From: VRUE01 sp963747765
GTDB taxonomy: Bacteria > Actinomycetota > Thermoleophilia > Solirubrobacterales > 70-9
Length of the DNA stretch: 64,000 nt
Direction: 5' to 3'
Assembly (NCBI GenBank): GCA_963747765.1
Contig: CAVVGH010000008.1
Coordinates: 62,001 to 126,000 of the forward strand
In this document: positions 10,092-17,843 of the stretch, one piece after another
How the letters are laid out: each line of letters begins with the position of its first letter
How positions within the stretch are numbered: position 1 is the first letter of the stretch
Notes under the pieces: model-generated
What the model saw: the letters and a program-made list of their open reading frames with translations, nothing else
The model's database searches: none
What the model was told of the DNA's origin: nothing
Translations under genes and position numbers: made by a program

Positions 10092-10763
10092 TCATCTCGC
10101 AAGCCCCGGCAGCACGGCGTCGAGGGCGTCGCGAAGGCGGCCGGAATTCACCTTGCGCTCCCTTTCCAGGTCCGCGGTCGAGAGCGGGCGGGCGCCGATC
10201 CCGTTTGCCATGTTGTCGACCATGCAGACCGCCGCGTAGGGCAGCCCGAGCTCCCCGGCGACGATGCACTCGGAGGCCACCGTCATCCCGACCAGGTCGG
10301 CGTGGGCGGCCATCAGGCGTATCTCCGCCGGAGTCTCGAAGCGGGGCCCGTTCGTCTGCCAGTAGACGCCGCTGTTGCGGAGGGGCTCGCTCCCCGCCGC
10401 GCTCCAGGCGGCGAGGACCTCGTCGCGCCACTCTCCGTCGAAGCCGGGCAGCGCGTGGGCGCTGGCGTCGTCGAGGGCGGAGATCGTGACCTGCAGCGCG
10501 ATGAAGTCGTCGGGGCAGACGATGCTGCCGATCCCAAGCTCCGCCCGGAGCGAGCCGACCGAGCTGACCGCGAGCACCCGGTCGCAGCCGGCCTCCGCCA
10601 GCGAGCGCAGGTTCGCGGCATGGTCGATCAGGTGGGGGAGGAGGTACCTCTCCGTGCCGTGGCGCTGCAGGGTGAGCGCTCCGTGACGGGCCGCCACGGC
10701 GGCGATCTCCTCGCCCCGCGGGCCGAGGGCATTGCTGCCGAGAATGACCGCCGGGCGTCCCAC
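10092..10763 (-). CDS. MTAP/PNP-family nucleoside phosphorylase
   Basis: 223 residues. Visible elements are VILGSNALGPRG (phosphate loop position), LPHLIDHAANLRSLAEAG, AVSSVGSLR, NGPRFETPAEIRL and MTVASECIVAGELGLPYAAV, where the Glu after MT-A-S binds ribose in this family. It would cleave methylthioadenosine, methylthioinosine or 6-oxopurine nucleosides with phosphate. At about 220 residues it is somewhat shorter than most MTAP enzymes (about 260), mainly at the N-terminus. It is probably co-transcribed with mtaD downstream. Confidence 0.85.
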   Translation of the reverse strand: MGRPAVILGSNALGPRGEEIAAVAARHGALTLQRHGTERYLLPHLIDHAANLRSLAEAGCDRVLAVSSVGSLRAELGIGSIVCPDDFIALQVTISALDDASAHALPGFDGEWRDEVLAAWSAAGSEPLRNSGVYWQTNGPRFETPAEIRLMAAHADLVGMTVASECIVAGELGLPYAAVCMVDNMANGIGARPLSTADLERERKVNSGRLRDALDAVLPGLAR

Positions 10764-10774
10764 GGCGTGATCCT

Positions 10775-11317
10775 ATGCTTGAAGGGATGACCGATCGACC
10801 GTCGGGGCGGAACGAGACCGAAGACCAGCGCCTGGACCGCAACCTGAGCGAGCTGCTACAGGAGCTGCGGGTCACCTTCCCGGGCGTCCAGATCCTCTTT
10901 GCCTTCCTGCTCGCCGTCCCGTTTCAGAGCAACTTCGCCGAGATCTCCCCCGTCGAGGAGAAGGTCTACTTCGTCACCCTGCTCTGCACGGCGGTCTCCG
11001 CGGCGCTGCTCATCGCGCCGGCCGCCTATCACCGGATGACCTTCCGCTTCCAGCAGAAGCAACGGCTCGTATTCCTCGCGAACCGCATGGCGATCGTCGC
11101 GCTGGGATTCCTGGCCCTGGCGATGACCGGCGCGATCATGCTGATCACCGACGTGCTCTTCGGCACCGTCGCCACCGTGATAACCAGCAGCGCCGCGGGC
11201 GCGATGTTCGCCGTGCTCTGGTACCTGATGCCGCTGCAGCGGCGGATCAGCCTGACGCGGAGCGGCGCTCCGACCGCTGGCGGCGAAGGGCCTCAAGCTG
11301 GTCCGCCAGCTCGCTGA
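10775..11317 (+). CDS. DUF6328 membrane protein
   Basis: 180 residues with four hydrophobic segments (around 40-58, 66-84, 108-128, 133-150) after a soluble acidic N-terminus containing LDRNLSELLQELRVTFPGVQILFAF in part. That N-terminal Leu/Arg stretch and the conserved first helix match the DUF6328 family, of unknown function. The gene is divergent from the phosphorylase (11 bp between starts) and its last 71 nt overlap the convergent HD gene. An earlier Met two codons before MTDRPSG may not be used. Confidence 0.75.
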   Translation: MLEGMTDRPSGRNETEDQRLDRNLSELLQELRVTFPGVQILFAFLLAVPFQSNFAEISPVEEKVYFVTLLCTAVSAALLIAPAAYHRMTFRFQQKQRLVFLANRMAIVALGFLALAMTGAIMLITDVLFGTVATVITSSAAGAMFAVLWYLMPLQRRISLTRSGAPTAGGEGPQAGPPAR

Positions 11318-11900
11318 CGAGCCCCGTCAGGTCGGCGATCTGACTCAGCCGCACCCGCTCCGATGCCGGTTCGGGCGCGCCGGCGCGGAGCATCTCGAGG
11401 TCCAGCTCCCAGGTATGGATCTTCGTGTCGAGTGGGACCTGGAGGTCTTCGTCCACGCTCTCCCCGCGAGCCGCGTAGGCGTCGCGCAGCACGGTCAGGT
11501 TCGCCAGCTTGTCGGCGGCGAAGACGGCCTGCGCAGCGGAGCCCGCCGCGGCGACCCGGTTGCGGTGCTCCTCCTTGCGCTCCTCATAGGAGGAGATCCC
11601 CTCGTCTTCGGTGAGCGCGCCGACAAGGTGCGCAACGTCCTCGCCGAACCGCTCGCGCAGCTCGTCCAGCTCGGTGGCGCTGTTCTCGACCGTGTCGTGC
11701 AGCAGGCCGGCGGCCAGGAGCTCGTCGCTGCAGCCCTGCTGTGCGAGCCGCTCGGCGACCGCCAGCGGATGCTCGATGAACTGCATCTCGCCGTCTCCCG
11801 TCTCCCGGGTCTGCCCCGCGTGCGCATCGCGCGCCGCCGCAAGGGCGCCCCGAACCAGCTCGGAGCGCTCGGCCGCGGCATCGACACCGGCCGCGGACAT
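11247..11900 (-). CDS. HD-domain hydrolase, SpoT-hydrolase/Mesh1-like
   Basis: 217 residues. The motif order is that of the ppGpp-hydrolase HD fold: FIEHPLAVAERL, then LAAGLLHDTVENS with the HD dyad, EEHRNRVAAAG and FAADKLANLTVLRD with the later Asp. There is no synthetase domain, so a stand-alone small alarmone hydrolase or another nucleotidase is possible. The C-terminus is a Leu/Arg helix. Convergent overlap with the DUF6328 gene. Confidence 0.8.
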   Translation of the reverse strand: MSAAGVDAAAERSELVRGALAAARDAHAGQTRETGDGEMQFIEHPLAVAERLAQQGCSDELLAAGLLHDTVENSATELDELRERFGEDVAHLVGALTEDEGISSYEERKEEHRNRVAAAGSAAQAVFAADKLANLTVLRDAYAARGESVDEDLQVPLDTKIHTWELDLEMLRAGAPEPASERVRLSQIADLTGLVSELADQLEALRRQRSERRSASG

Positions 11901-11937
11901 CCTCAGCGCGGGGTGGGGAGGGGCGGCATTGAGTTGC

Positions 11938-12819
11938 TCAGGTGGCCGCGGTTGCGCTCGGCACGGGCGCCGGCAGCTCGTACTCGCCGCCTTCTTTGCC
12001 GAGCTCGATGGTGCCGTGCCCCTCGTCCATCTCCGCCCATCGCTCTCGCGCTTCCTCCTGGAGCTGGTCGAGCCGCTGGTCGGAGTGCAGCGGGTCGTGG
12101 TGGAAGAGGACGGTGCGCTCGGCGCCGGTGCGGTGCGCGAAGGCGAGGGCGTGGGAGAGGGAGGAGTGCCCCCAGCCCATGTGCTCGGGGTACTCGGTGT
12201 CGGCGTACTGGCCGTCGTGGATCAGCATCGAGGCGTCGCGCGCCAGCGCAAAGCCCGAGATCCAGTCCTCGTCGAGGGTCTCGATGTCGGCGCCAAGCGC
12301 CGGCTCGTGGTCGGGGATGTAGGCGAGCGAGGTGTCGCCGTCGTCGATCCGGTAGCCGAGCGTCGGACCGCGGTGCGCGACCGACGCGGCTCGGACCCGC
12401 GCCGGGCCGATCTCCCACTCGCTCTCGGGGCAGTGACGGAAGGAGACGTCGCAGGGCAGCTCCCGCACCTCGACGGGGGAGAGCGGGGCGGAGATGTAGC
12501 GGGCGATCCGGTCGCGCAGCGAGGCCTCGGGGGAGCCCGGGCCCCAGATCACGATCTCGGTCTGCGTGCGGAAGGCCGGCGCGAAGAAGACGAGCCCCTG
12601 GATGTGGTCCAGGTGCAGATGGGTGAGGAGGATGTGGAGTCGGGTTGGCTCGTCGGCGAGCGCGAGGCCGAGGCTGCGAATGCCGGTTCCGGCATCGAGG
12701 GCGAGCAGCGAGCCGTCCGAGAGGGTGACGCCCACGCACGAGGTGTTGCCTCCGTAGCGGATTGTCTCCGGCCCCGGGGACGGAATCGAACCGCGCGTGC
12801 CCCAGAGCTTCAGTTTCAT
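11938..12819 (-). CDS. MBL-fold metallo-hydrolase (PhnP/COG1235-like)
   Basis: About 293 residues from the ATG at 12819 (MKLKLWGTRGSIPSPGP). The opening WGTRGS-P-P...RYGGNTSCV motif, the metal site THLHLDHIQGL, GYRIDDGDTSLAYIPDHEP and a terminal FHHDPLHSD are typical of a bacterial MBL branch related to cyclic-nucleotide phosphodiesterases. It starts 1 nt after the stop codon of the PAS gene upstream, so the two are translationally coupled. Homologues are often found beside sensory PAS proteins; substrate unknown. Confidence 0.85.
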   Translation of the reverse strand: MKLKLWGTRGSIPSPGPETIRYGGNTSCVGVTLSDGSLLALDAGTGIRSLGLALADEPTRLHILLTHLHLDHIQGLVFFAPAFRTQTEIVIWGPGSPEASLRDRIARYISAPLSPVEVRELPCDVSFRHCPESEWEIGPARVRAASVAHRGPTLGYRIDDGDTSLAYIPDHEPALGADIETLDEDWISGFALARDASMLIHDGQYADTEYPEHMGWGHSSLSHALAFAHRTGAERTVLFHHDPLHSDQRLDQLQEEARERWAEMDEGHGTIELGKEGGEYELPAPVPSATAAT

Positions 12820-12820
12820 C

Positions 12821-13225
12821 TCACTCGCCGCTGCCGTTCGAGGAGGTGGGCCAGAAGATCGCGATCGCGCCGCGCGACCCATGCGCGGTGAGGATCGGAA
12901 ACGCGGAGGCTTCGACCGTGTGGCGTGCCCCGTCCGCGGAGCGGATCTCGAAATCCGCGTGCGCCGGTCGGCCGTTGCGCACCGCAACCACCAGCGGCAG
13001 CTCGTCGTAGGGGATCGGATTTCCCTCCTCGTCGAAGGGGCCGAACAGCGAGCCCCACTCGGCTGGGCCGACCGTCCCCAGCTCCTCGAAGCGTTTGCCG
13101 AGCAGCACGCCGGCGGCCTTGTTGTAGAAGACGAGGAGCCCGCCCTCGTCAACCAGAAAGGCCGGCGTCGAGAGCGCCGACATCAGGTTGCGCGCGAGGA
13201 TCAGCTCAAGGGGCCTCTGCGACAC
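12821..13225 (-). CDS. Stand-alone PAS-domain protein
   Basis: 134 residues forming one PAS domain: a short helix, then PAFLVDEGGLLVFYNKAAGVLLGKRFEELG in two blocks, PYDELPLVVAVRNGRPAHADFEI, and a closing HTVEASAFPIL-AIAIFWP strand pair. No kinase, cyclase or HTH domain is attached. It is first in a two-gene unit with the MBL hydrolase, suggesting that a sensed signal is passed to the hydrolase by direct contact; that is inference. Confidence 0.82.
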   Translation of the reverse strand: MSQRPLELILARNLMSALSTPAFLVDEGGLLVFYNKAAGVLLGKRFEELGTVGPAEWGSLFGPFDEEGNPIPYDELPLVVAVRNGRPAHADFEIRSADGARHTVEASAFPILTAHGSRGAIAIFWPTSSNGSGE

Positions 13226-13237
13226 AGATCACACTTT

Positions 13238-13288
13238 AAGACCTGTCACAAGCAGCCCCGCAAATTGCGGGCGCGGCGACAGGTTCTT
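13238..13288. promoter_or_regulatory. Nested hairpin upstream of the PAS gene
   Basis: Outer arms AGACCTGTC and GACAGGTTCTT enclose an inner CCCGC-AAATT-GCGGG stem. On the minus strand this lies 13-63 nt before the PAS start codon, so it could fold in the leader RNA. No known riboswitch class is recognised. Confidence 0.4.
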
Positions 13289-13396
13289 GGAGGTCGAGAT
13301 TGACACGGCCGGCGGCTGCAGCTCAATCCTGCAAAAGATCCCAGACTGTCACTCTCGATCCCCGGCTCACCGCGCTGCGTGAGATGCGTCACGCAG

Positions 13397-13510
13397 AGAT
13401 AACGGCCGGGGGACCGGGACGCCCGGGGCAGACGACCTCCGCGGTGCCCCGGGAGATAACGGCCGGGGGACCGGGACGCCCGGGGCAGATGACCTCCGCA
13501 GTGCCCCGGG
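13397..13510. repeat. 57-bp tandem duplication
   Basis: Two units, 13397-13453 and 13454-13510, differ at only two or three bases; each starts AGATAACGGCCGGGGGACC and contains the palindromic run CCCGGGGCA. They fill the non-coding gap between the PAS gene and the DUF5679 gene (13226-13617). Confidence 0.88.
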
Positions 13511-13617
13511 CCCGACCACCGGCGGTGGCCCGCCGGCGCGCTGTAGCACGGCGCGGTCTCAGCCGAGACCGCGGTTGCTATTCGCTATTGGTTGCCGCTG
13601 GTGCTGGGCGGCGCTGT

Positions 13618-13761
13618 CTAGAGTTTCCCGATCTTGAAGATTTTGGTCCCGCAGTCGGGGCACAGCCCCTGAATTGCCGGCCGACCGTTTTTCATGGTCA
13701 CCTGTTTGGCGTCCTTGATCTCGACCTTCTTGCGCTCTTTGACGCAGTAGCCCTCGGGCAT
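13618..13761 (-). CDS. DUF5679 zinc-ribbon-like small protein
   Basis: 47 residues from the ATG at 13761, which follows AAGGAG at good distance; an upstream Met would add 39 residues of unlikely composition. The sequence MPEGYCVKERKKVEIKDA and GLCPDCGTKIFKIGK is the entire DUF5679 domain, with a single Cys near the start and a CPDC knuckle. Such small proteins are widespread in Thermoleophilia and Chloroflexi; function unknown, possibly metal or nucleic acid binding. Confidence 0.85.
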   Translation of the reverse strand: MPEGYCVKERKKVEIKDAKQVTMKNGRPAIQGLCPDCGTKIFKIGKL

Positions 13762-13883
13762 CGGGGGTCTCCTTTCGCTGCCGCAATCGGCAAGACTCGT
13801 GCTGTTGCACGAGATGGATTGCGGCGAATGTAACGGAGCTGGGGGACGGTGCTTACGCACAATAGTGCGTATCGGCACAAGCC

Positions 13884-14357
13884 CTACTTCTGCTGTTCTT
13901 TCGCCTTGCGGAGGATTTCCTGGATGTCGGAGCTGCTCGGGGCGCTGTCCTGGCTGCTCGCCCCTTTGCTGGAGCCGCTGCTTCCGCCGGTCCCCGTGGA
14001 CCCCGTGGAGCCGGTCGCCCCACCGCTTGAGGCGCCTCCCTTCGAGCCTTCCTTGGGCGTTCCCGTGCCGCCCTTCTCCTGCAGTTCTTTCACCTGGTCC
14101 TGGAGGGCCTTGACTTCGGTTTTGAGCTGGGCCGTGGTGCTTGCCCCGCTCTCCGAGCCGATCTGGTCTTCGAGCTGCGTCTGCAGCAGCTGCAGGTCGT
14201 TCTCGCTCACCGCGTTGGTCTGCGCGTCGGCGCCGAGGACGATCGCCGCGCCGGCGCCGCCGAGCGCGATCACCGCGAGCACGACGAAGACGCGGGTCCG
14301 TATATCGAGCTTGCGCTCAACCTCTCCTATCCAGGCGCGCAGTCCATCGAGCGGCAT
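13884..14357 (-). CDS. Membrane-anchored coiled-coil protein, function unknown
   Basis: 157 residues: a short basic N-terminus, one transmembrane helix (about 22-43, VFVVLAVIALGGAGAAIVLG), a Gln/Leu/Glu coiled-coil region (NDLQLLQTQLEDQIGS to KALQDQVKELQEKG, about 52-95), then a Gly/Ser/Thr-rich low-complexity tail and a charged end. Topology suggests an N-in protein with an extracytoplasmic coiled coil. No family is recognised. Confidence 0.65.
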   Translation of the reverse strand: MPLDGLRAWIGEVERKLDIRTRVFVVLAVIALGGAGAAIVLGADAQTNAVSENDLQLLQTQLEDQIGSESGASTTAQLKTEVKALQDQVKELQEKGGTGTPKEGSKGGASSGGATGSTGSTGTGGSSGSSKGASSQDSAPSSSDIQEILRKAKEQQK

Positions 14358-14448
14358 CGATCCCTAACTTAGTCGAGACAGCGCCGGGGAGTCGCGTGAA
14401 CTACCCTGCGCCCGCATACCAGCACCCCGATACCAAGGAGAATCCCGC

Positions 14449-15606
14449 ATGCCCGAAGCAGTCATCGTCGACACCGTTCGCACGCCGATCGGCCGCGCCT
14501 TCAAGGGCTCGCTCGCGCAGCTGCGCCCTGACGAGATGGGCGCCTTCGTCGTCGACCGGCTGCTCGAGCGCAACCCAGAGGTGAACCCCGCCGACGTCGA
14601 AGACCTCTTCTGCGGCTGCGGCATGCCGCAGGGCCTGCAGGCCTTCAACATCGGCCGGATCGTCTCGCTGCTCTCCGAGAAGCTGCCCCAGGAGGTCAAC
14701 GGGGTGACCATCTCCCGCTACTGCTCCTCCAGCCTCGACGCGATCCGCCACGCGGGCAACGCGATCAAGGCCGGCGAGGGGGACATCTACATCGCCGCCG
14801 GGATCGAGTGGGTGAGCCGCTACAACGAGCGCACCGAGCCGGCCGGCGCCGACGACCAGAACGAGAACCTCAAAGGCAACAATGGCCAGCCCGACGCCTA
14901 CATCGAAATGGGCAAGACGGCCGTCAACGTCGCCGAGAAGTACGAGGTCAGCCGCGCCGACATGGACAAGTTCGCGCAGCGCTCCCAGGAACTGGCGGTG
15001 AAGTCCCAGGAGGACGGCTTCTTCGAGCGCGAGATCGTCCCGGTGAAGCTGCCCGACGGCACCGAGGTCAGCAAGGACGACGGCCCGCGCGCCTCCTCCA
15101 CCCTGGAGAAGCTCTCCGAACTGCCCGAGGCCTTCGGCGGGGGCGGCGTGACCGCCGGCAACTCCTGCCCGCTCAACGACGGCGCTGCCGCGGTGCTGCT
15201 GATGAGCGACACGAAGGCCAAGGAGCTCGGCCTCACGCCGCGCGCCCGGATCGTCACGGCCGCCACCTACGGCAACGAGCCCGAGTACATGGGCGTCGCC
15301 CCGATTGGCGCGATCAAGAGGGTTCTGGAGCGGGCCGGGATGTCGATCGGCGACGTCGGCGCAGTGGAGCTGAACGAGGCGTTCGCAGCCCAGGTGATCC
15401 CGATCATGGACCAGTGCGACATCCCGCTGGAGAAGCTCAACACGCACGGCGGCGCGATCGCCCTCGGCCATCCCTTCGGCATGACCGGCGCCCGCATCAT
15501 GGGCACCCTGCTGAACGCGATGGAGACCGACGACCACCAGGTCGGCCTGGAGACGATGTGCGTCGCCGGCGGCCAGGGCAAGGCGATGATCGTCGAGCGG
15601 ATCTAA
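14449..15606 (+). CDS. Acetyl-CoA C-acyltransferase (thiolase)
   Basis: 385 residues, full length for a degradative or biosynthetic thiolase. The nucleophile Cys is at about 92 (SRYCSSSLDAI), the catalytic His at about 341 (IALGHPFGMTGAR) and the second Cys at about 371 (TMCVAGGQG). VELNEAFAAQ is also present. It cleaves 3-ketoacyl-CoA in beta-oxidation or condenses acetyl-CoA. AAGGAG lies upstream of the ATG. A crotonase and a PaaI-type thioesterase follow after the repeat element, so the local theme is acyl-CoA metabolism. Confidence 0.93.
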   Translation: MPEAVIVDTVRTPIGRAFKGSLAQLRPDEMGAFVVDRLLERNPEVNPADVEDLFCGCGMPQGLQAFNIGRIVSLLSEKLPQEVNGVTISRYCSSSLDAIRHAGNAIKAGEGDIYIAAGIEWVSRYNERTEPAGADDQNENLKGNNGQPDAYIEMGKTAVNVAEKYEVSRADMDKFAQRSQELAVKSQEDGFFEREIVPVKLPDGTEVSKDDGPRASSTLEKLSELPEAFGGGGVTAGNSCPLNDGAAAVLLMSDTKAKELGLTPRARIVTAATYGNEPEYMGVAPIGAIKRVLERAGMSIGDVGAVELNEAFAAQVIPIMDQCDIPLEKLNTHGGAIALGHPFGMTGARIMGTLLNAMETDDHQVGLETMCVAGGQGKAMIVERI

Positions 15607-15635
15607 GAGCCGGCACCTGCTGAGCCACATCGCCT

Positions 15636-16268
15636 CCGCGCGGGGCGAGAAATCGCCGCGTATGTGTTCGGTTGGCTCCGGGCTGCCCGCCCCCAACGCG
15701 CCACCGAGACCACACCGCTCAGGGCCGAGCGGTCCATCCGCTCCCGAGCCTCCCGCCTCTTTCGTCACTGGGCTCGAAGTCCCCGAGCCTCCTGGCCCTC
15801 TGACGAGGAGCGCGGAACCGTCCCCTGTGACCCCCACAGACCATCTCGTTGATCGATTCTCGAAATTCCCCGACGAGGGGTTCGAAATGGGGGTGGTGGA
15901 CCCGAAACGCATCCCTCATTGATGATGAGAAAGACAGCTCCTCCCCTGTTTGCCCTCCATACCTGCAAGTAGGAGGGCAAACAGGGGAGGGGCCGCAGGG
16001 CCCAGACGGCCAGGGGCTACCGGCGTCGTTCCGCGAGATGTGGCCTGAAGGAGGCGGACACGAGCTCCGTTCGCTGTTTGTGTCGCAGAGCGGTACAAAG
16101 AGCGAACGGAGCGGCTGGAATCGCCTGGGTGAGACTGCGTTCGCTGTTTGTGTCGCAGAGCGGTACAAACAGCGAACGGAGCCGCTGGGGTGCAAGGGGG
16201 CTCGGGCGCTGTCGGAGGGGAGCGGATGGCCGGTTTCCGGTCGAACGTTTCGGGGGAGGTCTACTAGG
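15636..16268 (+). repeat. Composite intergenic repeat, most complete forward copy
   Basis: Order of modules: stem-loop E (GGCGAGAAATCGCC, near 15643); left end D from about 15669 (GTTGGCTCCGGGCTGCCCGC); module A near 15895-15925 (ACCCGAAACGCATCC); hairpin B 15941-15989 (18-bp perfect stem, 13-nt loop); palindromes C at 16065-16111 and 16135-16181, 70 nt apart; right end near 16225-16268 (GGTTTCCGGTCGAACGTTTC). The same order, inverted, is seen at 48957-49525. It occupies the entire 670-bp gap between the thiolase and crotonase genes and contains no credible gene. Confidence 0.85.
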
Positions 16269-16276
16269 CTCGGCTT

Positions 16277-17254
16277 ATGGAGACGCTGACCTATGAGGTG
16301 GACGGGCGGGTTGCGCGGGTCACGCTGAACCGGCCGGAGCGGGGGAACGGGATCGTGCCGCGGATGCCGGCCGAGATCGCCATCTGTGTCGAGCGCGCCA
16401 ACCTCGACCCCGAGGTGCACGCGATCGCCCTGGCCGGCAACGGCAGCGGCTTCTGCGGTGGCTATGACCTCGTCGCCTCGGCCGAGGGGGACATGAGCGG
16501 CCTCGGCGAGGGCAGCGAGGGCACCAGCGACGCATCCCCCGGCACACCGCTTGCCCCACCGGCGCCCGGCACACCGCTTGCTCCACCGCCGCCCGGCTCG
16601 CCGCTCGACCCGGCGACGATCGCCGCCAACCACGCGCCCGGCTCCGACTGGGACCCGGTCACCGACTTCCAGTTCATGTGGCGAAACGTGCGCGGCTTCA
16701 TGAGTCTCTTCCACTCCGAGAAGCCGGTGATCTGCAAGGTCCACGGCTACTGCGTGGCGGGTGGCACCGACATGGCCCTCTGCTCGGACCTGCTCGTCGT
16801 CGCCTCCGACGCGAAGATCGGCTACCCGCCGGCGCGCGTCTGGGGCTCGCCGACGACGGCGCTGTGGACGGCGCGCGTCGGACCGATGCGGGCCAAGCGA
16901 CTGCTGCTGACCGGCGATTCGCTGAGCGGCGAGCAGGCGGCGGAGTGGGGGCTGGCCACCGAGGCGGCCCCCGCCGAGGAGCTGGATGGCCGCTTCGAGC
17001 GATTGCTGGAGCGCGTGGTGCGGCTGCCGATCAATCAGCTGGTGATGATGAAGATGCTCGTCAACCAGTCGCTCTACGCGCAGGGCCTCCACCAGACGCA
17101 GCTGCTCGGGACGTTCTTCGACGGCGTTGCCCGCCACACCGAGGAGGGCCACTCGTTCGTGCGCCGCGCCGCCGAGGCAGGATTCAAGGAGGCGGTTCGG
17201 GAGCGCGACGAGCCGTTTGGCGACTACGGGTTGGGCGGCTTCGGCGTCGAGTAG
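16277..17254 (+). CDS. Crotonase/enoyl-CoA hydratase family with Pro-rich insert
   Basis: 325 residues. The crotonase core is clear: VARVTLNRPERGNGI, the oxyanion motif AGNGSGFCGGYDL, and VHGYCVAGGTDMALCSDLLV followed by AKIGYPPARVWGSPT. Between the two core halves (about residues 75-125) sits an extra loop with in-frame repeats (PGTPLAPPAPGTPLAPPPPG), not usual for the family. The second active-site Glu common in hydratases is not obvious, so reaction type (hydratase, isomerase or other) is open. Neighbouring thiolase and thioesterase suggest acyl-CoA turnover. Confidence 0.85.
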   Translation: METLTYEVDGRVARVTLNRPERGNGIVPRMPAEIAICVERANLDPEVHAIALAGNGSGFCGGYDLVASAEGDMSGLGEGSEGTSDASPGTPLAPPAPGTPLAPPPPGSPLDPATIAANHAPGSDWDPVTDFQFMWRNVRGFMSLFHSEKPVICKVHGYCVAGGTDMALCSDLLVVASDAKIGYPPARVWGSPTTALWTARVGPMRAKRLLLTGDSLSGEQAAEWGLATEAAPAEELDGRFERLLERVVRLPINQLVMMKMLVNQSLYAQGLHQTQLLGTFFDGVARHTEEGHSFVRRAAEAGFKEAVRERDEPFGDYGLGGFGVE

Positions 17255-17341
17255 GGTGCTCGCCGCGATGGGACTCTCTGACTCGGGCTCCCTTCGGTCG
17301 GCCTCATCCAGATCTCAGAAAGAACGACGGGAGCTTTTCCC

Positions 17342-17800
17342 ATGAGCGACGGCACGCCCCGCGACCACAGAGCGGTATTCACGCCCGAGAACGTTCGCGC
17401 CTTCCTCGGCGACAGCTTCCCCGGCCACCTGGGGATCGATCCGCTGGAGATCGAGGACTCGCACGCGATCGGCAAGATCGTCGTCGACGAGCGGCACCTC
17501 CACCCCGGCGGCTACGTGCACGGCGGGGTCTGGACGGCGCTCGGCGACACCGTCGCCGCCTGGGCGACCTTTCGAAACATTCCCGCCGGGCACAACTTCA
17601 CCACGATCGAGCTGAAGCTGAACGTCTTCTCCGCCGGGCTGCCCGCCGACGAGATCGTCGCCACCGCCGAGCCGCTGCACACCGGTCGCAGCACGGTGGT
17701 GATCGAGGTGAAGATGGAGCGCCGGCGCGAGGGCCAGGAGCCGCGTCTCGCGGCCAACCTGATCGTCACTCAGTTCGTCCTTCCGCTCAACGGCGACTGA
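17342..17800 (+). CDS. PaaI-family hotdog thioesterase
   Basis: 152 residues. The hotdog core shows HPGGYVHGGVWTALGDT, with the Gly-Gly helix and Asp typical of PaaI/YbgC-type thioesterases, and TTIELKLNVFSAGLP. The family hydrolyses aryl- or acyl-CoA. The final 44 nt of the gene, up to the stop codon, are duplicated in tandem immediately downstream. Confidence 0.88.
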   Translation: MSDGTPRDHRAVFTPENVRAFLGDSFPGHLGIDPLEIEDSHAIGKIVVDERHLHPGGYVHGGVWTALGDTVAAWATFRNIPAGHNFTTIELKLNVFSAGLPADEIVATAEPLHTGRSTVVIEVKMERRREGQEPRLAANLIVTQFVLPLNGD

Positions 17801-17843
17801 ACCTGATCGTCACTCAGTTCGTCCTTCCGCTCAACGGCGACTG
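17756..17843. repeat. 44-bp exact tandem duplication across a stop codon
   Basis: Unit 17756-17799 encodes the last residues of the thioesterase; unit 17800-17843 repeats it without a change. The first TGA (17798-17800) ends translation, so the second unit is non-coding on the plus strand, and its end overlaps the convergent HD-GYP gene by 13 nt. Confidence 0.9.

Noticed and set aside
11938..13152. 404-residue frame joining the MBL hydrolase to an N-terminal extension
   Set aside because: The extension is the wrong frame of the PAS gene; the MBL domain starts naturally at ATG 12819, 1 nt after the PAS stop.
13618..13878. Longer start for the DUF5679 gene
   Set aside because: The domain begins at MPEGYC, which has its own AAGGAG; the upstream part is not conserved-looking.
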